A stretch of 56,982 nucleotides of DNA, taken from contig LLEY01000280.1 in assembly GCA_001414485.1 (NCBI GenBank), forward strand, positions 1 through 56,982. The letters are read 5' to 3'. Below the pieces are notes generated by a model. That model saw only the letters and a program-made list of their open reading frames with translations, was not told where the DNA came from and did no database searches. This document shows, piece by piece, positions 48,201 through 56,982 of the stretch. A program made the position numbers and the translations under genes. This DNA comes from Calycina herbarum (Eukaryota; Ascomycota; Leotiomycetes; Helotiales; Pezizellaceae). Position 1 is the stretch's first letter. Every line of letters starts with the position of its first letter.

Positions 48201-50420
48201 AAGAGGTAATAACCCTCTTTTAATTTAATCTTATAATCCTATAAGCGATATTCTAGCAAGGCTCGCAAGTCTTCTAAGTTTTTAAATAAAGCCTTAAATT
48301 CTCTATACTATATAGGTATTTCGTTATTAGCTTTCTTACTAACCTATGAAAGACCCTAGGCAAGGTATTCTAACACTTTAAAAGAGGTAGCGCTAACCTT
48401 GTTCTAGCCTTAAAGTTATAAACACGATCCCTTATATTTATATTAACTAAAAGTTATTTTCCTAACTTTCTAGTCGATTTCTAGATTATGTTCCTAAATC
48501 TATAGTATACTAAGTATTACTTCCTTACTTCCTATTTTAATAATATCGAATTATATATCTAAATAGTATCCTTTAATATTAATTCTTATTAGAATAGTTT
48601 ACTAATTAATAATTCCGTTTTAGTATATAACGTCCGTTCTATCGACCACTCTTAGTCGATATAGTCTTATTTCCTTAATTAAGACGTTTAGCTTATCTTA
48701 AGCTATTAAGGAAATAAAGTTACCTATTACTCCTAAGTCTATTATAACTTATAACTTCTTTCCTTCTATTTCTATAGTTATTACTAACTATCTTTCTCTT
48801 AAAGTAGTATCTAACTTTACTTTAATATATTAGACTTTAAAAGATCGATTTTCTCAATTATAATTCTTTTTCTCCTTATCCTTATACTATAGAAAGAATC
48901 TTACTCTTTCTTTATTAGCATATACTATCTTATATATTAATTTATATTCTATAATTCCTATAGTTTTAGGAATTTCCCTTATAAATTACTTTAGTATTTA
49001 TCTATAGTTATATTAGATCTATTTATAACTGGTTTCTAAAATAGCTTCTACTAACTATAGTTCTCTTATATATAGATAATCTAAAGTAGCCTCTAGTATA
49101 TTTATCTCTAGTTTTATATAGTAAACTCTAAATATATAATCTCTTAAATTCTTTTCTTTAATAGCTCTAATCTAGGACTAAGGAAAGAATACTACTCCTT
49201 CTTCATCTAATAATACTACTTCGCATATCTAATAATATTCTACTATTCTAGTAGGCTCTAGTAACATTCCTTTAAATCGTTTCTATAATAACTAATCTAA
49301 AGTCAGACTTAGTTTACATCGTATCTATTATACTAATGTTTCCTAAACTATTTCTATAAACTATAGTTCTTCTACTAATAGATAGTATAATTCCTCCGGT
49401 TCTGTTTTAGCTTATCTAGTTATATCGAGCTCCTTTTACTTCTAGAATAATATACTAAATAGTTATTATAAGTCGTATTTTCTAAATACTAACCTATTAT
49501 TTCTAATTAACATAATAATAATATATTACTTAAATTCCTTTAGTATAATATCTTTAAGTAATATCTTAAGAAAAGGAGTTTTAATTCGTCTCTCAAATCC
49601 TATTAGAACTTACTATATCTATATACTGATTTTATCTAACATATTATATATTTTCTATATATCCCCTACTTTAGAGTAGCTAGGTTTTTTAATCGGTTAG
49701 TATTTCTATTCTAGTTTCTTTTCTTTAATAGTTTTTCTTCTAGTAATTAAGCTAACTAGAGTTATTATTTCAAGGTTATTACTTACAACTATATACGTTA
49801 TTAAGATAGTTAAGTTAACTCCTCGTATTATATAAGGACTCTAAAAATCTAGTTTCTAATTATCGATATATACCTATCGATTTCCTTGTTTAAAAGTTCT
49901 AAGGAAAGCCTAAGTTTCTCTAACTTTAGGATCTTTATTTTTTATCTCTCCTTCTAAACTAGAAGATAAGTCTAATATTTCCAAAGAACTAGTCGATAGT
50001 AGTAATTCGTATTCCTCTTAAAAAGGTTACTCGAATTCTATTACTAATTATATATTATAATATTCCTTAAGAAGGGGATCCCTATTATTATTAGTATCTT
50101 ATATACTACTAATTCCTTCGTTATTTTCAATCTAGGTTCTATATCCTCGTACTTCAAGCTCCTTATCCGTAAGTTTAATACGATCAGTTAAAGCTACCTA
50201 TTATTAAACAGTAGTATTAATTTGTTTCTTTCCCTTAAAGTCTTTCTTCTTACTATACTTATTTACTCTATAGCCTAGTTAGCTACAATTATAACACAAG
50301 TTCTACTCGCGTCAATAATTTCACTCTTCCTAGGAAAGTCCTCCTTTCTTTAGAAAGGTTTTCTTCTATATAGCGTTTACCTCCTTACTATGTTTATTAG
50401 CGTAAGAGTGCTTCTACTTT
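44863..50420 (-). mobile_element. Element E: partial Ty3/gypsy retrotransposon of the D family
   Basis: 3' LTR 44863-45289 (427 bp, TGTAACG...CGTAACA), then pol in reverse with the RT core at 47735-47746 (YLDN) and a gag zinc knuckle at about 50282-50296. It breaks off at 50420, equivalent to about 28897 of element D, so most of gag and the 5' LTR are missing. The break coincides with the CCTAACCCTAACGG start of helicase unit 4. E lacks the antisense ORF present in D and has a different 185-bp segment there. Confidence 0.9.
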
Positions 50421-50434
50421 CCTAACCCTAACGG
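50421..50434 (-). repeat. Short interstitial telomere-like tract
   Basis: CCTAACCCTAACGG: contains a full CCCTAA (the complement of the common fungal telomere repeat TTAGGG) plus a partial one, at the junction of truncated element E and helicase unit 4. Confidence 0.6.
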
Positions 50435-53400
50435 TATTTCCTCCTATTTTGTCGACTAACTAGGCTTTTTTAGTAAGGCTCGCTTAGAGCAGTGGGCAGT
50501 GGCTGGCCCGTGCACACTAGCCTATTTACTAGACATGTTTAGAAACTAGGCTCTAAAGTTATAGGTTTTTATACTTAAATCTTATAAACTAATTAATTTT
50601 AAGATGTCTACTAACTCGATACAACTGCTACTGCTACTACTAGAAGTATTAAGGCCGTGGCTGATATTAAATTCGGAGTTCTACGTAATTATCTACTACT
50701 CGACTAGCTACTAACAAGCTCTACGTCTAGATAGGATAAGTAACTACTTGTCTAAGAAACACTAGGTTAAACTTGAATTTCGACAGCAGCTCGTAGAGTA
50801 TCTTAAGTAGTGGCAGTAGTAGTATACTTTCTATAGTATACTACTCCTACTAGACAGGTCTCTGCTATAGCCAGTCCTCCCCGTTGTTAGTGGCTTCTAG
50901 TGCTAAAACTACGTGTATAAGATAACTAACTAGAGCGTAATATAGCAGCATTATAATATAGAGTATAATAAGAAGCGCTTCAAAGACGAGGAGCTGTTTA
51001 GAGCTGTCTAGCTGTAGACGTGGTTCTAAGAGAAGAGGGCGCGATACTAGGTAGTAGACGAGACGCGTCAGTTACGTGATATCAACGACAGCAGTGGTAG
51101 TGACGATGCCGGCGCTGTAATCAAGGCTAAGATCGCCGAATAGATGGCTAAAGAAGAGAGCTAGTATTAGGCCAGTATAGTAGCCACCGAGATCGACCTA
51201 TAGCTGTAGTATACTAGCTAGGAGGAGGTGTTAGCTGGTTTAAAATACGACTTGGTTAAGACTGCTAAGTTTACAGCTACTACCACTACCACCGAGCTAG
51301 AACTAGAATACGTGTTATAGAGCTAGGAGCGGATTCTCTAGCAGAGTCTGGCTACACTGGCGGCTGTAAGCTAGTATAAGGATATTCTTAAGTAGTAGGC
51401 GTCCTCTAAGAACGAGGTAGTAAGCTAGAAGCTATTCGAGCTGCTATAGAACTACTGTAAAACCATTCCCTAGTACAGCTAGACGTTTAGTTGACTACTC
51501 TGCTATATAATATAAGCTGCCCCTAAGCTAGGCGAAGAGAGCGAGATAGAGGCAACGTTTTTAGATATATAGTTATAGTATATCTAGGAGGTGAAAGAGG
51601 CAGTAGCAGTAGTAGACAACTATCTCGATAATACACTTATAATATTGATTATCAGTCTTTTAGTATAAGACACTAGCTAGCTGCTTTTATATAAATCGCC
51701 AGTTATATACTACTTAGCTATCTGTGGCGTTAATCCCTAGACTAAGCGTTTCTACCTATTATTTTAATATATAATATATCTAGTATATATAATATAGATT
51801 ATTCGACTAGTAATACTTAAGGTAACGGTCTCTAAGAAGGGCTGGCTAGAGCTAGGGTTACTAAGTCGGAAAGAGGTCGGGGCAGTAGTAGAAGCAGTGG
51901 CAGAGCGTATTTAGGAGTACTGGCGGAACCACTTATATAAGGGGTTATTCTTACTAGTATCGAGTATCTTATTACAGCTTGTATTTAAGTAGGCATAGAA
52001 CCGGAACCAGTTATTAGAGGCTAATATCTACTAGTTAGATAACCGCTAGACTGTCTTCTATAATAGTAAGGGAGTAGTAATAGCTAAGGTATAGGGGATA
52101 TATTAGGAGCTTATAGTCGAGCTAGAAGGGCTGCTCTACGAGCTGCTTTTTAGCTAGAGTATAAAGCTAGTACTACTGCCATAGCTAGTTAATAGCATAG
52201 AGACAGCGCAGCGGTTCTAGTAACAGGGCTATAGCTTTCTTAATTACCTGAATAATATACGCTAGAAGGTCGGCTAAGAGTTTCTATAAGAGCGGATGCT
52301 AAAGACAGATTAAAAGCTGGTTAAGAGCAGTAGTAGTAGTAGTAGCAGTAGCTAGGAGAAATAGGTAGAACAACTATATAAGGCATACTTAGCTTAGGAG
52401 AAGCAGTTTCTACTTAAGCTTATAGTAGCTATGTATATCTAAGGAGGACAACTAGTAAGGAGTCCTGAGATAGGCTTAGTTAAGGTCTAAAATAGTACTA
52501 TGTTAAGTCGTAATATTTTTATAATTAATAAGCGAGTAGCAGTGGTTACTACGTACGACAAGAGCTATAAGCGTCGAGGTAAGACTAAGTACGTCTTCCG
52601 CTGCTTCCTAGACTAGCTTAGCTAGATTATTATCTAATATCTCGTCTATATACTGCTATTTACGTAAGTAGTCTTAAAGACTAAGAGCGACTTCTTATTT
52701 ATAGTCGAGAAGGAGAAACTATAGCTATAAGACCAGCTATCAGCGGCACTAGTAGTAGCAACGGCAAAGCATCTCGGGGTCCGGCTAACTATCTTAAGCT
52801 AGCGGCATATTACTATTACTATTAGTAATAAGCATCTACGTAAGGCGAGTCAGATCTAGAGACAGAGGCTTAAAGATAATAAGGAGGGGGAGGAGGTTGA
52901 AGAGGAGAGTAATAGTAAGGTCGAACAGAGCTTGTTTAAGTATATTCTAGTTCGGCAGTTAGTATATAGCCAACAGACAGCAGCAGGGTATTACGCTATT
53001 AATAAGGCGTTTTTGAATCGACTCGGGCCGGATCTAGTTAGCATATATAGCTAGGTATTATAGGCGTAGCACGCGTTTCTACAACTAGAGTCAAAGAGGG
53101 TAGCAGTGGCAGTAGCAGTAGCGGCCAAGCGTCTTAGGAGTCTACTACTACGACTAGTTAAGCGGGAGAAGCTCGAAGTAAGTAGGGGACTATAAGGACT
53201 GCGGAAGGTCTTAGGACTAGATGTAGAACTACGATCTCAAGGCTAGGCAGAAGTGCTTAAGCTAGTATATATAGCTACGCTACAACAGCTACAGATTATT
53301 ATACTTAGCACTAGCAGTAGCAAGAGTCTACTATTCTTCTTAATTACAGTAATAGCGTCTTAGAAAACAGTTATTATCGTAGTGCCATTTGCGGCTTTAG

Positions 53401-54961
53401 TAGACGATCTGATTAGTCGAGCACGAGTATGCCAGCTTATATACGAGGAGTGGCAGTGGCAGCGGGAGTAGGTACTGCTACTACAGCTACTGATTATAAG
53501 TGCCGACCGAGCAGTTAAGAGCGACTTTCTCTACTATGCCAAAGGACTCGAGCTAAGCAAGCAGCTAGCTTACGTGTTTTTCGACGAGTGCTATATTACT
53601 ATTATAGATATATTATACCGAGTAAAGCTCCGTCAACTGTGGCAATTATAGTACTTACAGTACCGGTTTATATGTCTTATAACAACGCTTCTTACTACGC
53701 TTAAGCTAGTACTTTAGGCTAATCTACTGCTTATATATATATAGATCTACTAGTAGTCGACTATATAGCTAACAATCTAGTACTAGGTAATCGAGTACTA
53801 GTAGGATATCTAGGAGACAGCTAAGCCGCTAATCCGGCGACTGCTACTACCACCAGGGTCCTAAGGGGTTATCTACGTACGTAGCTACGCTTAGGGAGAG
53901 AGTATAGCCAAAGAAATAGACTGTCTATTCTATAAGGCTACGGCGACCGGTAAGCAAGAGCTACTTAAGCAGTAGACTCGTAGTAGTAGCGGTTAGATCG
54001 TAGCGACTGGTACACTTAGGACGGGTATTAATATTCTAGGCGTGGTTTATATTATCTATCTAGGCCGGCCGTATAGGTTAACGAGCTTTATATAGTAGGT
54101 AGGACGAGGAGGGCGGGCTAGTAAGATCAGCGACTTAATTATCATTCTCCCGAGCAGTAGCAGTGGCAGCAGCAGTAGTAGTAGCAGTAGCTAGTTCCCC
54201 GCTCCCTAGCAAGAGCTGGTTAACGCGTACTTAGTTAAGGCAGAAGACGAGGCAGCGCTAACAGAGTATTTTAAGAGTCGTAGCTGTCGACGAGCGGTGC
54301 TGGCTAAGTATTTAGACGGCTATCTAGACACGACCAGCTATATTACAACTAATAGTATTCTGTATAACTAATGTAAAGTATTACTAGAGCTACAGGAGGT
54401 ATAGAGCGAGACTGTCGAAGGCAATAGCAGTGGCAGTAGTAGTAGTATTAAGAACGGGGCTAAAGCTATCTACTAGGTACTATAAGCTAAGGTATAGTAA
54501 GACGAGCAGCTGGAGCGATTCCACCAGATACTTCACAGCTACTATATCTACTACCAGATAATAGAGGAGGAGGAGCAGAGCTACTACTACCAGGACTGTC
54601 TGTATATAGCAGAGAAGAGCTGTAATATAGCGGTATACCGGCAGTGGCAGTCGCAGCTTAAGCTAGCTAGACAAGACTAGTACTTCCGGTATAGGCTGTC
54701 CCAGAGTATCTATACTACTATTAAAGATTAGCAGCTATATATATATCCGTATCTGATGCTCCTAGAGCTATTCTTTCTATACCAGGTTAGGTAGCTGCTT
54801 CAGATCTATTAGAAGGTTAGGTTTTAAGAAGGAGAGGAGTAGTAGTAGTAGTAGCTAAACGAGCTAGGGGAGGGGGCATTTAGACGTTAGGAGAGTAACT
54901 AGATACGAGTATAGCGGCGAGTAGGGGAGATCTACTGTAAGATTAGGAGTTAGAGTAATTA
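50421..54961 (+). pseudogene. Helicase unit 4: most complete RecQ/telomere-linked-helicase-like gene (RIP-broken)
   Basis: Leader 50421-50603, then a single frame from ATG 50604 to about 54961 (about 1450 codons), interrupted only by TAA/TAG. The frame checks at ATG, motif Ia and motif VI all agree. N-terminus MSTNSIQLLLLLLEVLRPWL is followed by a possible C2H2-like region. Helicase motifs: I, STSSSKSLLFF at 53307-53339 (glycine-poor Walker A); Ia, VVPFAALVDDL near 53379; II, DECY at 53583-53594 (DECH with His to Tyr); V, TLRTGINILGVVYI near 54010-54045; VI, FIQQVGRGGRA-like at 54090-54116 with two TAG. A Cys-bearing C-terminus follows (SRSCRRAVLAKYLDG). This is the layout of the RecQ-type helicases found beside fungal telomeres. 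They are thought to act in chromosome-end recombination. No intact protein can be made. Confidence 0.85.
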
Positions 54962-55188
54962 AGTTATATTTAAGTTAGCTAGTATAATATATAAGTATTT
55001 ATAACTACTACTATTACTATCGTTATAGTCTAGACTAAGCTAACTATGATTCTCGATACTAGTATTAACTAAGAGTTAATAAGCTAGTCTAGATCTAGCT
55101 AGTAATATTAAGAACAGCGTTTAAAGCTTTAAGAGCATCTCGAACTAGAACTAGTAGGTCGATAGAAGGTTATAGAATACGACGTAAA
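54962..55188. other. 3' flank of helicase unit 4
   Basis: AT-rich, no ORF, no motif recognised. Confidence 0.35.
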
Positions 55189-55470
55189 GTAGCTAGGTTA
55201 GGTATTTTATAAGTTATAAAGAAAGGCGGCAGTAGCAGTAGCAGTAGTAGTTGTAGAAGTTATAGAAAGCTTAGTAAGAAGAAGATATAAGTATAAGAAG
55301 GTATTTATTTCTAAGTTAGGCTAGGTAGGCAGATAAGCTAGCGCTTAGTTAGCTATATAATTATATATATAAAGCTAGGTTTAGCAAGAGTAAAGATAAC
55401 TAGTAATAGTAGAAGTCGTAGTAGTAGTAACTATATAGAGTATAGTAGCAGTAGCAGTAGTAATAGCAGC
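55189..55470. repeat. Left copy of a long direct repeat flanking the minisatellite
   Basis: Begins GTAGCTAGGTTAGG. Nearly the same sequence recurs from 56705 to the window end, 1516 bp away. Contains a CAG/TAG-type trinucleotide run (AGCAGTAGCAGTAG). Confidence 0.8.
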
Positions 55471-55492
55471 GATATAGTATATTTATTTCTAT

Positions 55493-55508
55493 AAAAAAAA
55501 AAAAAAAA
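55493..55508 (+). repeat. A16 run
   Basis: Sixteen consecutive A at 55493-55508, between the left long repeat and the minisatellite. It may be a slippage run or a relic poly(A) tail. Confidence 0.6.
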
Positions 55509-55605
55509 TTAAAAGTAGAAAAAGATTTAAAAGTAGAAGAGTTTATTTAACTATAATATAACGATATAATAAAAGTAAGAGTTAAAAGTTATATAAAAAT
55601 TAAAA

Positions 55606-56704
55606 GTAACTTCTAACTAAATAAAGTATAAGAGTAACTACTAAAGTATAAGAATAACTACTAACTAAATAAAGTATAAAAGTAACTACTAGCTAAGTAA
55701 AGTATAAGAATAACTACTAACTAAATATAGTATAAGAATAACTGCTAACTAAGTAAAGTATAAGAATAACTATTAGCTAAGCAAAGTATAAAAGTAACTA
55801 CTAACTAAATATAGTATAAAAGTAACCGCTAACGAAGTAAAGTATAAAAGTAACTACTAACTAAGTAAAGTATAAGAATAACTATTAGCTAAGCAAAGTA
55901 TAAAAGTAACTACTAACTAAATATAGTATAAGAGTAACCGCTAACGAAGTAAAGTATAAAAGTAACTACTAACTAAGTAAAGTATAAGAATAACCGCTAA
56001 CTAAGTAAAGTATAAAAGTAACTACTAATTAAATATAGTATAAAAGTAACCGCTAACTAAGTAAAGTATAAGAATAACTATTAGCTAAGCAAAGTATAAA
56101 AGTAACTACTAACTAAATATAGTATAAAAGTAACCGCTAACTAAGTAAAGTATAAGAATAACCGCTAACTAAGTAAAGTATAAGAATAACCGCTAACTAA
56201 GTAAAGTATAAGAATAACTACTAACTAAATATAGTATAAGAATAACTACTAACTAAATATAGTATAAGAATAACTACTAACTAAATATAGTATAAGAATA
56301 ACCGCTAACTAAGCAAAGTATAAAAGTAACTACTAACTAAATATAGTATAAGAATAACCGTTAACTAAGCAAAGTATAAGAGTAACTACTAACTAAGTAA
56401 AGTATAAAAGTAACTACTAACTAAATAAAGTATAAGAGTAACCGCTAACTAAATAAAGTATAAGAATAACTACTAACTAAGTAAAGTATAAGAATAACCG
56501 CTAACTAAATATAGTATAAGAATAACTACTAACTAAGTAAAGTATAAAAGTAACTACTAACTAAATATAGTATAAGAGTAACCGCTAACTAAATATAGTA
56601 TAAGAGTAACTACTAACTAAGTAAAGTATAAAAGTAATTACTAACTAAGTAAAGTATAAGAGTAACCGCTAACTAAGTAAAGTATAAAAGTAACTACTAA
56701 CTAA
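55606..56704. repeat. 28-bp minisatellite, about 39 copies
   Basis: Unit ACTAACTAAGTAAAGTATAA followed by an AAGTAACT-type end (28 bp). Variation is concentrated at three places: GTAAAG/ATAAAG/ATATAG/GCAAAG, AAAAG/AAGAA/AAGAG, and ACTA/CCGC/ACTG/ATTA. Most differences are C/T or G/A. No ORF. Confidence 0.9.
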
Positions 56705-56982
56705 GTAGCTAGGTTAGGCATTTTATAAGTTATAAAGAGAGGCGGTAGTGGCAGTAGCAGTAGCAGTTATAGAAGTTATAGAAAGCTTAGTAAGAAGAAG
56801 ATATAAGTATAAAAAGGTATTTATTTCTAAGTTAGGCTAGGGAGGTAGATAAGCTAGCGCTTAGTTAGCTATATAATTATATATATAAAGCTAAGTTTAG
56901 TAAAAGTAAAGATAACTAGTAGTAGAAGTTATAGTAGTAGTAACTATATAGAGTATAATATAAGAGTAGAGAGCTAAAGCTA
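56705..56982. repeat. Right copy of the long direct repeat (runs off the window)
   Basis: Aligned to 55189-55470 with transitions and a few small gaps. The larger period of about 1.5 kb suggests a satellite of which the 28-bp array is one part. Confidence 0.8.

Noticed and set aside
41168..54961. LINE or Crypton identity for the repeated coding unit
   Set aside because: The motifs near 53307-54116 (VVPFAALVDDL, DEC, TGINILGV, GRGGRA) are helicase motifs of the RecQ type; no reverse transcriptase or tyrosine recombinase motif is seen.
55606..56704. CRISPR-like array
   Set aside because: The 28-bp units are contiguous without unique spacers; it is a minisatellite in a eukaryotic genome.

Overview
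The window looks like a repeat-choked, probably subtelomeric stretch of a filamentous ascomycete (Pezizomycotina) genome. The evidence is small GT-AG introns, Fot1/pogo and Ty3/gypsy elements, a telomere-linked RecQ-type helicase family, and pervasive RIP (repeat-induced point mutation). In the repeats CpA/TpG has almost vanished in favour of TpA, and reading frames are broken by TAA/TAG rather than TGA. Unique genes keep normal base composition. All assignments are from reading the sequence; no database was searched.

Layout. 1-365: 3' end of an unidentified plus-strand gene. 1971-5759: six-exon minus-strand gene for a 1161-residue coiled-coil protein with a C-terminal membrane segment. About 6158-7055: unexplained, LTR-like start plus two overlapping ORFs. 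7056-7433: truncated LTR. 7434-19577: three-level nest, in which a Fot1/pogo element (C) holds Ty3/gypsy element A (minus), which holds element B of the same family (plus). Target duplications are TA, TTACT and ACTTA. 19578-31440: a second nest. Solo LTR H1 is split by Ty3/gypsy element D, which itself carries a 592-bp TRIM-like element and a 1860-bp Fot1/pogo element; a second solo LTR (H2) follows. About 31.5-36.7 kb is a gene island with a C-terminal-motor (kinesin-14-like) kinesin gene carrying one in-frame TAA. 36766-37237: impala/mimp-like MITE. 37869-39715: second minus-strand Fot1/pogo copy that has lost its outer right end.

39716-54961: head-to-tail stack of four units of a RIP-damaged RecQ/telomere-linked-helicase-like gene, each starting at CTAACGG and each but the last cut short at its right end. 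The third is interrupted by a partial Ty3/gypsy copy (E). The fourth start sits on CCTAACCCTAACGG, which contains telomere-type CCCTAA. 55189-56982: a 28-bp minisatellite between two direct repeats 1516 bp apart.

The most unusual system is the stack of helicase units with telomere-like left borders. Next are the antisense accessory ORF in D, the kinesin with a single stop at the motor entry, and the exactly dated transposon nests, where several insertions can be confirmed against an empty site or target duplication inside the window.
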